The position numbers were made by a program, and so were the translations under genes. DNA of 64,000 bases, from contig URYN01000002.1 of the NCBI GenBank assembly GCA_900552135.1, positions 107,852-171,851 of the forward strand. Reading direction: 5' to 3'. This document shows positions 54,801-62,812 of this stretch, piece by piece (position 1 is the stretch's first letter; each line of letters starts with the position of its first letter). The stretch is from an uncultured Clostridium sp. (GTDB lineage Bacteria > Bacillota > Clostridia > TANB77 > CAG-508). The notes below the pieces were generated by a model. That model was not told the DNA's origin. It did no database searches and saw only the letters and a program-made list of their open reading frames with translations.

Positions 54801-56779
54801 CCTTTGGCTGCAAAGTTATTATATTTTGTTTGTGTTCCATGAAGTTGAATTTCTATACTCTTTGTTCCATCGCTATTATCTGTAAATTTTGTATCTTCAA
54901 CTTTCATTGTAAGTTCATCATCTAAAGATACCTGTGCTGTTCCAGTTATGTTTGTAATTTGTTTTGGAAGCTTTACAGTGATTTTAGGGTTTGTATATAA
55001 CTTGTCATCAATACTGTCATTTTCAAGTGTAACAGTTATCTTAAAATCTTTATTATCTACTATAGTAGATAATGTATCTCTATTTGTTGTGATACTTGCT
55101 TTATGAGTTGGCTCTTTTAATTCTATATCAGAAGTTTTTTCAGATGTTACTATTGTAATACCTTCATTTTTTGCAACTCCTGTATAAGAGTTTGTTAACT
55201 TCGCAAATTTTCCTATTTGTGCTTCACTATATATTGCATCTTTTGCAACTACTTTTGTGGCTTTGAAAGAAATATTTCCATTTGCAATAGGTTTTGTTGT
55301 TACAATTGAAATTGTACTTAATTTATTATTTGATAAGTCTACTACAATATCATCTCCTGTTGTAGCAGTATCTTTATTTATTGTTTGTACTGTTTCTCCA
55401 TTTGAATTTAATATTGTAACTTGTCCATTTTCACCAAGTATTTTATTAAATTCTGTTTTAGAAATTGTTAATGTCTTGTTATAAATACTTCCTGTTGCAA
55501 CTATATTTTGACTTTCATTTTTGAAGCTATCTTCTTTTTGTGTAAGTTCTAATGAATCTACTACATCAGCAAAAGATATGCTAGCTGTCATTGTTGTTTC
55601 AAACTCTGTTTCTTTTTTGTTTTCATCACTTGCAACTTTATTAGTATACATATATCCTTTATTTAATTCTGTTGTTGTAGCAAAATTGAAATCAACTATT
55701 TCTCCAAGCTTTCCTGCTTGATCTTCATATCCGTTTGTTCTTGCAGTTAGGCTTGTTACACCTGTTCCACAATTATATAAAGCTATTTTTGAATTTGCTT
55801 CATAAGTAACTCTTGTTACTTGGTCTTTAGTTGCATTGTATGCATTTGATGAATATACATAAGTAATTACATATTCATCAAGAGTATTTTTACTCCAAGC
55901 AATTTTTCCGTCCTTTGCATCATTCTTTACATTAATTTTTATTAATCCAGTTGTACTATCATAAGAATAATTATCTTGTCCAAAGCTCTCTGCTTTTTCT
56001 TCTCCGTTTGTAGCTATTGTTGAATTTGCAACAACAGTAGCACTTTCTGGATTTTCATTATTTATTTTAGGAGCAACTATTTCGATATTTGTTTCTTTTA
56101 TAGGAAGTACACTATCTTGTACTCCAGATGTTACCTTTGCTTGAGTTATTATTTTGTTTGTATTTCCAACAGAATATGGAATATACTTTGTAATTTCATA
56201 ACTTAATTTAGCTTTTGCATCATCTGTTTTCCAGCTTGCATTTAACTTTATTGCTTTGTTAATTGCAATTTCTTTTCCATCTTTATTAACATATACTGCA
56301 TTTAAAACTATGTCATTATCTTTGCCTAGCACATCTTCGCTTACGACATCGCTTTTATCTGCTACTATTGTTAATTTTTTCACTACAGTATTTCCTGCAT
56401 CTATTTGATTAAATGCAATTACTTTATTTTCGCTATCAAATCTTTGTATTTTATCTGCATTAGATCCATCATCTACAATATTAAAGTTTGAACCTGCAAA
56501 GCTGACTGTAATATCTTTTAGATATCCAGCATCTTTAACATTTAATTCTAGGTTTAACTTTGTATCTGATGAATTGACATCGCTGTATGCCTTATGCTTT
56601 CCTCCTTCGTAATAAGCATCAAACTCTACGTTTGAGTTGTTGGTTTGAGTTTTTTGGTTTTCAAGCTCTTTGTCGCTCAACAAACTATCAGCTGCATAAC
56701 TGATTACTGCAGCTGAATTAGCGTACAAAATAGCAACAACAAGCATTGATGAAATAACCTTTGCCAATCTTTGCTTCAT
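51803..56779 (-). CDS. Giant surface protein with repeated DUF11/SdrD-B-like domains
   Basis: 1658 residues. The N-terminus (M-K-Q-R-L-A-K-V-I-S-S-M-L-V-V) carries a signal peptide ending near A-A-D. A long beta-rich, Asn/Thr/Ser-rich region follows with repeated DUF11-like motifs (G-E-I-I-K-Y-R-L-T-V-E-N-T-G; G-E-V-F-N-Y-T-F-T-I-K-N-L) and an SdrD-B-like domain (A-G-V-V-W-V-D-K-N-Q-N-G-E-R-D and G-A-Y-A-F-N-N-V). The end is K-T-G-Q-I-F-I-Y-T-T, a hydrophobic segment and M-V-K-K-R-V-L-K; there is no LPxTG motif. It is the first gene of a two-gene operon. The extracellular composition is unlike its neighbours, as in other adhesins. Confidence 0.8.
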   Translation of the reverse strand: MKQRLAKVISSMLVVAILYANSAAVISYAADSLLSDKELENQKTQTNNSNVEFDAYYEGGKHKAYSDVNSSDTKLNLELNVKDAGYLKDITVSFAGSNFNIVDDGSNADKIQRFDSENKVIAFNQIDAGNTVVKKLTIVADKSDVVSEDVLGKDNDIVLNAVYVNKDGKEIAINKAIKLNASWKTDDAKAKLSYEITKYIPYSVGNTNKIITQAKVTSGVQDSVLPIKETNIEIVAPKINNENPESATVVANSTIATNGEEKAESFGQDNYSYDSTTGLIKINVKNDAKDGKIAWSKNTLDEYVITYVYSSNAYNATKDQVTRVTYEANSKIALYNCGTGVTSLTARTNGYEDQAGKLGEIVDFNFATTTELNKGYMYTNKVASDENKKETEFETTMTASISFADVVDSLELTQKEDSFKNESQNIVATGSIYNKTLTISKTEFNKILGENGQVTILNSNGETVQTINKDTATTGDDIVVDLSNNKLSTISIVTTKPIANGNISFKATKVVAKDAIYSEAQIGKFAKLTNSYTGVAKNEGITIVTSEKTSDIELKEPTHKASITTNRDTLSTIVDNKDFKITVTLENDSIDDKLYTNPKITVKLPKQITNITGTAQVSLDDELTMKVEDTKFTDNSDGTKSIEIQLHGTQTKYNNFAAKGATVVISTDITLDNLTPSTDTQIGLLVEDGDGTSVESSKAIQYVAPTGVVTTNTVSGYKDGAQDVMSISGEQKEALIPTASAAQTPTFTMNVINNYDATLKDIVVLGRIPFAGNKDIATNADLGSNINLNLNTGVSVTGNESGSAKVYYSTNGDATKDLSNTANGWTESTDNIANAKSYMIVFNNYEMVKGSTFTFSYKTNLPANLEHNKSAYENYVVYYNNGDTSDSTTATKVGVTTGSGAVISAKLENITGTDTIANGEIIKYRLTVENTGTESAQGLKVTMPLLSSMSYVVEDTETILGYKVAEGLEVIQDDQGNTAQQLNITLEDVNAHSTLTKEIWILTDTSESEEKFETKATVSNGDVKAETNSVSISLTKVDYIAQVVSSTDNVNTDDTFRFTMFVRSSDANISTDDDGNEVYNGSRQNSVISMQLPAEFTLDNVKIDDEDKTSDATVSNGKLSINIGTVGYNKVAVAVTLKAKMVDANVYEKQLSITPTVKGDSTVEQSMKSVNITINKPGLEVKQTSSVPTGTPIKAGEVFNYTFTIKNLANTVISDINFTDILPENVLFSNLQLKIGENTTVSAETDDNKNPIVNIGMLEGKQEATVVINVVAGRITSDVRISNKAEIKHAVVGTITSNTVENTIKGYNPTGKDDEIIPVDKETRMIAGVVWVDKNQNGERDSDEQLVNDVEVMLLDNSTGDIAVDSNGNKLTTKTDGQGAYAFNNVKQGRYTVIFFYDSANYSVTDYKKQGVDETKNSDAIEKDVILYEEKSRKAGVTDEIVLSTSNVYNVDLGLVEDKKFDLKLDKIITNITVNDKKGTTEHSYNKNFAKIDFESKYADSSTMIVEYKITVTNEGAIPGYAKKIADYLPAELKFSTELNQDWYEGKDGAIYNNSLANTVINPGESKEIKLILTKAMTKESFGTITNNAEIYEASNDYGVKDTDSTPGNKLTNEDDYSTATVVTGVKTGQIFIYTTLAITVIAIIGVGGYMVKKRVLK

Positions 56780-57360
56780 AAATTTGCTCCTCCTTATATT
56801 TCTAAGTCTTCTGATTTTAGACTTTTATTTTTTGACTAATATTTATTATACCTTATTTTTGCTGTTTTTTCAATGGTTTTTGCACTTTTTTTATTGATTA
56901 TCCCACGTTTTTTTAGATTTTTCAACCCACTTTCATTATCAATTTTTTCCATACCTAAAAAATGCTTGCGGAAGGCATTTTTTTATAGTTTATTAAATTT
57001 TTATTACATTTTTTATAACAGATTTTATTTGTTTATTTACTTCTTATTTTGGTCCAAATTTTATAATCTTCCAAATATGCCTATTTAAAGGGATTTTTGA
57101 TTATCTGTTTTAACATTATGTATACTTTATAATTGATTACGACAACAAATAAAATGTTCTCAATCACCTGTTTCCCTAGTAATTTCGAACATTTTTATTT
57201 AATTTTGCCTTGATCTTATATTTTACAAATTTTTATAAATCATTGTAATATTTTACTAATTATTGAATATAATATTATTATAAACAGATACAAAAATAAT
57301 AAAATTATAGTAATATTTCACCAAGAAATCACCAATTTTCAACAAAAATTTCAAAAAGTA
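56780..57360. other. Intergenic region upstream of the initiator tRNA gene
   Basis: AT-rich. The promoter of the surface protein operon should lie near its left end and the tRNA promoter at its right end. I saw no gene or stable RNA in between. Confidence 0.4.
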
Positions 57361-57389
57361 TTGACATAGTATTATGTTTATAGTATACT
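57361..57389 (+). promoter_or_regulatory. Consensus promoter of the initiator tRNA gene
   Basis: TTGACA (57361-57366), 17 bp, TATACT (57384-57389), an almost perfect housekeeping promoter 17 bp before the tRNA 5' end. Confidence 0.85.
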
Positions 57390-57406
57390 TAGAAAGTAGC
57401 AAATAT

Positions 57407-57482
57407 CGCGGGGTGGAGCAGTTGGCAGCTCGTTGGGCTCATAACCCAAAGGTCGGTAGTTCGAGTCTATCCCCCGCAACCA
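57407..57482 (+). tRNA. Initiator tRNA-Met (CAU)
   Basis: 76 bases, with encoded CCA. The acceptor stem has the C1:A72 mismatch of bacterial initiators, and three consecutive G:C pairs (GGG/CCC) sit next to the loop CTCATAA with anticodon CAT. The T-arm (GTTCGAGTC) is canonical. It has its own promoter and terminator and lies immediately left of a mobile element. Confidence 0.96.
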
Positions 57483-57487
57483 ATTTT

Positions 57488-57510
57488 GAGGCCTTTAGCC
57501 TCTTTTTTTT
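57488..57510 (+). terminator. Intrinsic terminator of the tRNA gene
   Basis: GAGGC and GCCTC pair around CTTTA, followed by eight T residues, six bases after the CCA end. Confidence 0.9.
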
Positions 57511-57625
57511 ATTTTAAAATATTTTATATTATTTTATAAAATGCCCTAATATCAAGCATTTTATCTAAAAATAATTTTACTTAATTTATTTTATTTTTTA
57601 TTATTTTTTATGATTTGTTACCAAA

Positions 57626-57682
57626 GGTGCTACCAAAAAATATTTTTTATAGCTAATGGTAGCACCTACATGCTACCATTAG
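57626..57682 (-). terminator. Hairpin pair after the integrase gene, possible terminator or integrase-binding region
   Basis: CTAATGGTAGCA (57653-57664) and TGCTACCATTAG (57671-57682) form a 12-bp stem. GGTGCTACC (57626-57634) can alternatively pair with GGTAGCACC (57658-57666), so two exclusive hairpins are possible. On the minus strand the first stem is followed by an A/T-rich run. Confidence 0.55.
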
Positions 57683-57720
57683 TGTTTTCAAGTGTTACAG
57701 CCATTATTTCTATAAAAAAA

Positions 57721-58971
57721 TTATCTTTCATAAGAATCTTTATCTTCTTTATTCATATTTTCAATAAGATTTAATGGCTCATCTAAGCTTAATATATTTG
57801 CATTTGAATTATCAATTAAATTTTGTTCCATATAATATTCATTTACTTTTTCAAGTTCATTTCTTTTATATTTATCAAATACAGAAGTATAAGCATTTAA
57901 TGTAACTGATACATCAGTATGTCCCATTAATTTTTGTAATACTACTGGACTCATTCCTGCTTCTATTGCTCTTGTTGCGTATGTATGTCTTAGACTATGT
58001 GTAGAAAAGTGTGGAATATATAATTCATTTAATATTTTATTTAAAGACCAATTTAAAGTACTTATTCTTGCATAATGCACAATAGGTGGTTTAAATAATA
58101 AATGTTCATCATTGTTTGGCATATCCTTTGAAATTTTCAACTGCTCTATAATAAAAGGTTCTAATATTTTTGGAATTGGTAATATTCTATTTCCAGCCTT
58201 AGTTTTAGGTGAATCGCTCATAACAATTGTTCCATCTGCTAGTTTTGTTAATGTTTTATTTACATTAATTAAATGATGAGCTAAATCAATATCTCCACTA
58301 TTTAAAGCTAATACTTCTCCTATACGAAATCCCATAAGTAATTGCATTAAGAAAGCATTTCTATAAGGAATATCTTTTACACTATGTTCTAATAAATAAT
58401 TAATAAATTTTGATTCCTCATCAACGGTCATAGCCCTTACATCTTTATCTTTTTTTACACTCTTAGGTCTTATTACTTCTATCATAGGATTTTTACTAAT
58501 ATAACCTTTATTAAAAGCATATTTAAAAGCTTGTCCGAATTGCTCACTAAACTTTTTGATTGAAGAATTACTATATGTTTTAGACATTTCATTTAAAAAA
58601 GCTTGTATTTCTTCCGATTTAATATCTTCAATATTTCTAAAACAAAATGGTGCTTTTTTTATTACATTAAGACTTCTTTTAACTCTATCATATTGTGCCT
58701 GAGATATTAAATTAGCATTTTTCTTATTATCTAAATTTGTAAGCATTAAATCAAATAAAGGAATACCATTGTTTTTAATGTAAATTGGATTTTCTCTACG
58801 ATAATTTAATTGTTTTAAAAATTCTTCAGCATCTTCTTTTGATTCAAATGTTTTTGTTTTTTTTACATTTCTATCTTTCATTACATCATATTCCCAATAT
58901 CGAGCCATCCATTTTTTACGATCATTTCTAAAATATATTGAACCACTTCCGGAGTTTATATTATTAGCCAT
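57721..58971 (-). CDS. int: Tyrosine recombinase/integrase (Tn916-like)
   Basis: Catalyses element integration and excision. 416 residues: an N-terminal arm-binding domain (I-Y-F-R-N-D-R-K-K-W-M-A-R-Y-W), a SAM-like core-binding domain (about 65-160), and the catalytic domain with Arg216 (F-R-I-G-E), the H-S-L-R-H-T box (His325, Arg328), G-H-T-D-V (His351) and nucleophile Tyr361 (N-A-Y-T). All five catalytic positions I would expect are seen, including a Lys in the beta-hairpin near residue 240. It lies to the right of the tRNA and is followed on the left by the hairpin pair. No in-frame CGG. Confidence 0.95.
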   Translation of the reverse strand: MANNINSGSGSIYFRNDRKKWMARYWEYDVMKDRNVKKTKTFESKEDAEEFLKQLNYRRENPIYIKNNGIPLFDLMLTNLDNKKNANLISQAQYDRVKRSLNVIKKAPFCFRNIEDIKSEEIQAFLNEMSKTYSNSSIKKFSEQFGQAFKYAFNKGYISKNPMIEVIRPKSVKKDKDVRAMTVDEESKFINYLLEHSVKDIPYRNAFLMQLLMGFRIGEVLALNSGDIDLAHHLINVNKTLTKLADGTIVMSDSPKTKAGNRILPIPKILEPFIIEQLKISKDMPNNDEHLLFKPPIVHYARISTLNWSLNKILNELYIPHFSTHSLRHTYATRAIEAGMSPVVLQKLMGHTDVSVTLNAYTSVFDKYKRNELEKVNEYYMEQNLIDNSNANILSLDEPLNLIENMNKEDKDSYER

Positions 58972-58974
58972 TCT

Positions 58975-59301
58975 TTATATCCTCCTTTCCATTTTCCAAA
59001 GCAAATATGATAACCAACAAATTTGTTTTGGTTTAGTAAAAGTTATTGCTGGAAAATCTTTTCTTCTAAATAAATCATTTGCATTATTTTGGTTCATTCC
59101 TAAATCAGTTGCAACATCTTTTACTTTCATATTGGCAAATGGATTGATATTGTATTTTTCAATCAATAAAACAATTAATTTATTTTTATCAATTTCATTG
59201 CTATTTTTGTTGATGGAATCATTTAACAAATCAATATTCCTAATTAATTGCTCTTTTGAATTTTCTAAATTATCTTCTATGCTTATCATCTCCTTTATCA
59301 A
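58975..59301 (-). CDS. Small helix-turn-helix protein, probable excisionase
   Basis: About 108 residues. The C-terminal half reads M-K-V-K-D-V-A-T-D-L-G-M-N-Q-N-N-A-N-D-L-F-R-R-K-D-F-P-A, a MerR-like helix-turn-helix that matches small excisionases and element regulators; the N-terminal half is helical and charged. It lies three bases before the integrase gene, the usual place of xis. The start is uncertain: a TTG at 59301 overlaps the upstream gene, an ATG at 59289 follows a GGAG with no spacing, so the first residues may be wrong. Confidence 0.65.
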   Translation of the reverse strand: MIKEMISIEDNLENSKEQLIRNIDLLNDSINKNSNEIDKNKLIVLLIEKYNINPFANMKVKDVATDLGMNQNNANDLFRRKDFPAITFTKPKQICWLSYLLWKMERRI

Positions 59302-59863
59302 ATTTATAGGTTGTACCTGTTTTTTCTAAAATCTCATAAGGTATTTCTTGTTCTTTTATTGTATCTATCTTTGTATCTTGCATTTCTTTAATTCTCTTTT
59401 CCACGATAATTTTATCTTCTTGTTTTAATCTATCTAAATGTTTTTCTTCCCAATTTTTTGCATAAATTTCTATTTCTTCTTCTTTTAGTTGTTCTTCTTT
59501 AGGTTGTCGTTCATTAATTTGTTTCAATGCTTCAAAGATAGAATATTCTCTTTTGTTGTCTGCATAATGTTTATATAATCGGTCTTTAATATCCCAACCT
59601 TGAATAATATAAGTTCCGTTATCATAGTTGTCCGTATCCATTCTTTCATATCTACCAACACCTAATGAAAGTGTTCCACCTAGAGTATTTCCTATAATTT
59701 GACATAGCCTTGCCCAGCCATATTCATCATCACTATCAGGACTTCTATATTGTTTTAAATCACAGTATGCTAATACAGACTCTACAAACTCACGATAGCC
59801 ATTCCAATGCAGATAAACACCTAAGTTTTTTGCATTGTTACTAATTACAGCTCTATCTCCCAT
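59270..59863 (-). CDS. Element protein of unknown function (begins M-G-D-R-A-V-I-S)
   Basis: 197 residues. I know sequences starting M-G-D-R-A-V-I...G-V-Y-L-H-W-N-G as common on clostridial elements and prophages but not their role. The N-terminal half has Y-L-H-W-N-G-Y-R-E-F-V-E-S-V and D-D-E-Y-G-W-A-R-L, the rest is charged and helical. The open frame extends to 59968 but GAGAGG lies seven bases before the ATG at 59863. It overlaps a 56-residue ORF by 11 bp and the excisionase-like gene by about 32 bp, so the set is translated as one operon. Confidence 0.7.
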   Translation of the reverse strand: MGDRAVISNNAKNLGVYLHWNGYREFVESVLAYCDLKQYRSPDSDDEYGWARLCQIIGNTLGGTLSLGVGRYERMDTDNYDNGTYIIQGWDIKDRLYKHYADNKREYSIFEALKQINERQPKEEQLKEEEIEIYAKNWEEKHLDRLKQEDKIIVEKRIKEMQDTKIDTIKEQEIPYEILEKTGTTYKFDKGDDKHRR

Positions 59864-60023
59864 AGTTAAACCTCTCTTTCTTTTTTTCTGATAAAGTATA
59901 ATCTTTTTCCATATCCTCAAAATCTTTTTCAGAATATTCTGTAAATAAACTTTTTTCCATATCTTCAAAAAATTGATTTAATTCACTTATTTTTTGTTGT
60001 ATATTTTTATTTATTTTTTTCAT
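59853..60023 (-). CDS. Small acidic-basic protein, 56 residues
   Basis: Too short for most ORF filters. It starts at an ATG whose ATGA overlaps the stop of the upstream gene, and its end overlaps the start of the next one, so coupling is likely. Composition is Glu/Lys-rich with two D-M-E-K motifs, probably one or two helices. No function known. Confidence 0.6.
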   Translation of the reverse strand: MKKINKNIQQKISELNQFFEDMEKSLFTEYSEKDFEDMEKDYTLSEKKKERFNYGR

Positions 60024-61006
60024 ATACTTAAATCTTCACCTTCTTTATTTTCAAAATTTCTTTTACTCATTCCAATATTTAATGATTTAAAAATATTTTG
60101 GTCTATAAATTCTTTTTCTGCACCTTCAATTATTTCTGATTTATCTTTTGTAATCATATAAGCAATACAATCTGAAGCATATCCTAAATTAACAAGTTCT
60201 TTTGCCCTTTCAAAAAAAGGTTTATCTGTTGTTGCTAAAAATGCTCTTATAGAACCTGTATTTACACATCTATTTTTTATATATCCACCAATTTGTTTAT
60301 AACTCATATTAATAAATGTATTAGGTACTTCTTGAAATAACCTTATATTATTTGTTGCTGATGTTAATACTAGGCAAGAATAACTATCAGAGTGTTTTAC
60401 ATCATACATTAATCTTGCCAGTTCATTTCTTGAATTGATAGTTTTTTGTAATAAAGGACTATCTTTAATTAATTCTTGTGTATTTAATGTGGGTAAATAC
60501 TCAATTTTTATATAATTTTCTGCTTTTAATTTTCCTGTTCTATTATCTTGTTCAATCCAAGCATAAGTTCCATGATCGACTATAATATGACCTTTGAATC
60601 CCTTAACATTTTTAGATAATCTTTCTGTAATTATCATATCGTCTATACTTGCTTTTGCATTTCCAGATGGATGATTATGTTGTAAATAATATCCATTAGC
60701 TCCAAGTCGATACATTCTTCTATTTATATCTTCAAATCCTGTAGTATCTTTTAAATATGGTCTTTTAGTTTTTATTCTAAATATATTACAAGCATTAGGA
60801 AGTTTAGATGTAATAGATTCGTAGTTTATGACTGTATTATTTCTCATGTATATAATTCTAAAAGTTTCAAACCTAGGATTTCTAAATACTTGACAAGTTT
60901 TTAATAAATCATCACGAGATTCGATTTTTATATCTCTCAAATCCACATATCTTTTCATAGTCTTATCTTCATTAATGGCATTATAGATTGTCTTTATCTC
61001 TGCCAT
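60020..61006 (-). CDS. RadC/MPN (JAB1)-domain protein
   Basis: 328 residues. L-Q-H-N-H-P-S-G-N-A-K-A-S-I-D-D is the metal-binding H-X-H-X-S...D motif of the RadC/MPN fold, found in element-borne RadC-like and anti-restriction proteins; the upstream part has A-C-N-I-F-R-I and the C-terminal third is helical and unassigned. RadC-like proteins have no settled enzymatic role. The start is set by GAGGAGG before the ATG at 61006; the frame is open to 61045. It overlaps the next upstream gene's stop by about 26 bp. Confidence 0.8.
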   Translation of the reverse strand: MAEIKTIYNAINEDKTMKRYVDLRDIKIESRDDLLKTCQVFRNPRFETFRIIYMRNNTVINYESITSKLPNACNIFRIKTKRPYLKDTTGFEDINRRMYRLGANGYYLQHNHPSGNAKASIDDMIITERLSKNVKGFKGHIIVDHGTYAWIEQDNRTGKLKAENYIKIEYLPTLNTQELIKDSPLLQKTINSRNELARLMYDVKHSDSYSCLVLTSATNNIRLFQEVPNTFINMSYKQIGGYIKNRCVNTGSIRAFLATTDKPFFERAKELVNLGYASDCIAYMITKDKSEIIEGAEKEFIDQNIFKSLNIGMSKRNFENKEGEDLSI

Positions 61007-61700
61007 TTTTAGCCTCCTCACATAATTTTTGATAGATGTATTCAATTATTGAGTTATCTATATATTCTGTTTTTTCAATATTTGTAGCAATTTTTAAATC
61101 TTCATTAGAAAGTTTTAAATAATATTTAAGTACCAAAAATTGATATGAAACAAATATATATTTCTTTAAATATTTTAAAATCATCATTAGTTCTTTTTGA
61201 TAAAATTCCATTTCTTGAATCTTATAATCTGTTGATGTTAAGAATGTTTGTTCATCTATTACGGAATCTTCTAAAAAGTCGTAATCTTCAAAATCACCAA
61301 GATTCATTTCATTACTTTCTGGTTTAATTTTTCCACTCATTATTCTTTTCTTACGATATTTTATTAATTTATCTAAGTCTTTATAGTTTTTTAAATAAGC
61401 TCTAATTTTCTCTTTTGTTACAGTTATAGTTTGTTTTTTATACTCTGCAAACCAATTAGTTTTTTTATTTACATTTGTATGATTTTCACTATCTGTATAA
61501 GCCTTTTCTTGTAAGTCATCTCTTTTGTTAATATTTAATTGATTTTTTACTAAATCTGAAATATTGCCTTTTATCATTTCAGTAATAATTTCTTTTTTAT
61601 TAAAATCCTTTTCATTAGTGTTATGAACATTATCAAAAAGAATTTCATCATCTGATATTTTCTTATAGTTGAAATTAAGGTTATCTTTTTTATTATCCAA
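60981..61700 (-). CDS. Element protein of unknown function with helix-turn-helix-like C-terminus
   Basis: About 239 residues, unrecognised. The first third is Lys/Asn-rich and probably disordered; Y-R-K-K-R-I-M-S-G starts a helical region; the last 40 residues (L-S-N-E-D-L-K-I-A-T-N-I-E-K-T-E-Y-I) look like a helix-turn-helix and recall ArpU-type or sigma-region-4-like phage regulators, without proof. A longer frame to 61736 would start inside the palindrome at 61719-61736, so I prefer the TTG at 61700 with AAAGGA upstream. Confidence 0.55.
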   Translation of the reverse strand: MDNKKDNLNFNYKKISDDEILFDNVHNTNEKDFNKKEIITEMIKGNISDLVKNQLNINKRDDLQEKAYTDSENHTNVNKKTNWFAEYKKQTITVTKEKIRAYLKNYKDLDKLIKYRKKRIMSGKIKPESNEMNLGDFEDYDFLEDSVIDEQTFLTSTDYKIQEMEFYQKELMMILKYLKKYIFVSYQFLVLKYYLKLSNEDLKIATNIEKTEYIDNSIIEYIYQKLCEEAKNGRDKDNL

Positions 61701-61718
61701 TTTTGTTTTGTCCTTTCT

Positions 61719-61736
61719 TTGATATTGCAATATCAA
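61719..61736. promoter_or_regulatory. Perfect 18-bp palindrome, probable operator
   Basis: TTGATATTGCAATATCAA, fully self-complementary, just before the first gene of the minus-strand element operon. A TATAAT-like element (read on the minus strand, near 61757) lies upstream, so the palindrome would cover the transcription start region. Confidence 0.6.
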
Positions 61737-61901
61737 TTATTTTTTTGCTAGCTTGATTATATGGTAGCATGGGGGAGAGACATAGAAATTCATTTATCTA
61801 ATATTTTCTAATTTTTTAATATACCTTCTAATTCAAACTAAAAATTACTAAAAAATTAGTTTTGTCAAATTCCACAAAGTATTGAAATAAAAGCAAAAAA
61901 A

Positions 61902-61928
61902 GAATGTGAAAAATAAATTTCACATTCA
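61902..61928 (-). terminator. Intrinsic terminator of the repressor gene
   Basis: GAATGTGAAA and TTTCACATTC (61902-61927) form a ten-base-pair stem; the minus strand continues TTTTTTT. Confidence 0.85.
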
Positions 61929-61965
61929 ATAAATTTGATTATAAAATATTTTATTTGATGTTATT

Positions 61966-62667
61966 TTAATTATTAAATATTTCTAAATATAAAGCGTTTT
62001 CTTCTTTTAATGTATGATTCTCTTTTTCTGTTATTTTTAAGTTTTCAAACATTTCATCAGTAAATTCTACATCATTTTTTGAAAAATAACATTTTCTAAT
62101 TGAAGGTCTATATTGTCTATCTGTTCCTAAATATGAACCCATCATTAAACCATCTACACCATTACATACATTAATTATAATTTCTGCTACTTCTAATCTA
62201 GCATTATTAGGTTTATAGTTTTCAAGTATGATAAAACAAGCATTGTTATCAGATAACATATATCCAGATGTATATACTTTATTGTCTATTAAATCAATCA
62301 TATTTACTTGTATATAATTAGGAAATTCTCTTATTTCTAGTTTGTATTTGCCTTTGCCAAATTTTCCAGTTCTATAATTATAAGCATTGAAATACATATA
62401 TAAACAATTAGCTTTAAATGGATTTTTTATATCATCTTTATTTTTTATTTTATAGTCCATTTCAAACAATTCAGTAGAATAAATGCCCAAAATTTCGCAC
62501 AACTCTTTTATTATTTGAGCATTGGGTATCATTTCTCCACTTTCAAATCTACCTATTGTTGTTCTACTTATATTTAATTTATTTGCAAGATTGTCTTGAC
62601 TTAAACCTTTACTTTTTCTTAATTCTCTTAATTTATTTCCAAATTCTTTACTATTAAAATCGGACAT
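61966..62667 (-). CDS. XRE-family element repressor
   Basis: 233 residues. The N-terminal helix-turn-helix is clear: K-L-R-E-L-R-K-S-K-G-L-S-Q-D-N-L-A-N-K-L-N and I-S-R-T-T-I-G-R-F-E-S-G-E. The C-terminal half (about 90-233) has no known catalytic residues and is of unknown function; it contains no Ser/Lys protease pair, so it is not a LexA/CI-type cleavable repressor. GGAGG precedes the ATG at 62667 by five bases. It is divergent from the RNA promoter at 62778, with a palindrome in between that could be its operator. Confidence 0.85.
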   Translation of the reverse strand: MSDFNSKEFGNKLRELRKSKGLSQDNLANKLNISRTTIGRFESGEMIPNAQIIKELCEILGIYSTELFEMDYKIKNKDDIKNPFKANCLYMYFNAYNYRTGKFGKGKYKLEIREFPNYIQVNMIDLIDNKVYTSGYMLSDNNACFIILENYKPNNARLEVAEIIINVCNGVDGLMMGSYLGTDRQYRPSIRKCYFSKNDVEFTDEMFENLKITEKENHTLKEENALYLEIFNN

Positions 62668-62753
62668 TTTTTCCTCCAATATAAACTTTAATATTAAAAT
62701 ATACTATTATTATAACATTTATTTCCAATATTTTCAATGCTTAGAGTGATATA

Positions 62754-62772
62754 ATGCTTGGTATACCAGCAT
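62754..62772. promoter_or_regulatory. Operator-like palindrome between divergent promoters
   Basis: ATGC-T-TGGTATACCA-GCAT: a perfect ten-base core TGGTATACCA with flanking ATGC/GCAT. It lies between the XRE repressor gene and the plus-strand promoter, the place for an auto-repressor operator. Confidence 0.5.
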
Positions 62773-62777
62773 TTCAT

Positions 62778-62806
62778 TTGATTTATACTAATAAAAGTAG
62801 TATAAT
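62778..62806 (+). promoter_or_regulatory. Promoter of the structured leader RNA
   Basis: TTGATT (62778-62783), 17 bp, TATAAT (62801-62806). Confidence 0.7.
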
Positions 62807-62812
62807 ATATAT

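Noticed and set aside
54000..56779. Several plus-strand open frames within the surface protein genes
   Set aside because: They mirror repetitive beta-rich coding sequence and have no family similarity or start signals.
57407..57482. The tRNA as an elongator Met or Ile (CAU) gene
   Set aside because: The C1:A72 mismatch and three G:C pairs in the anticodon stem are those of the initiator.
57626..57682. A CRISPR array near the integrase
   Set aside because: There are only short inverted repeats, no regular direct repeat with spacers; no cas genes are present.
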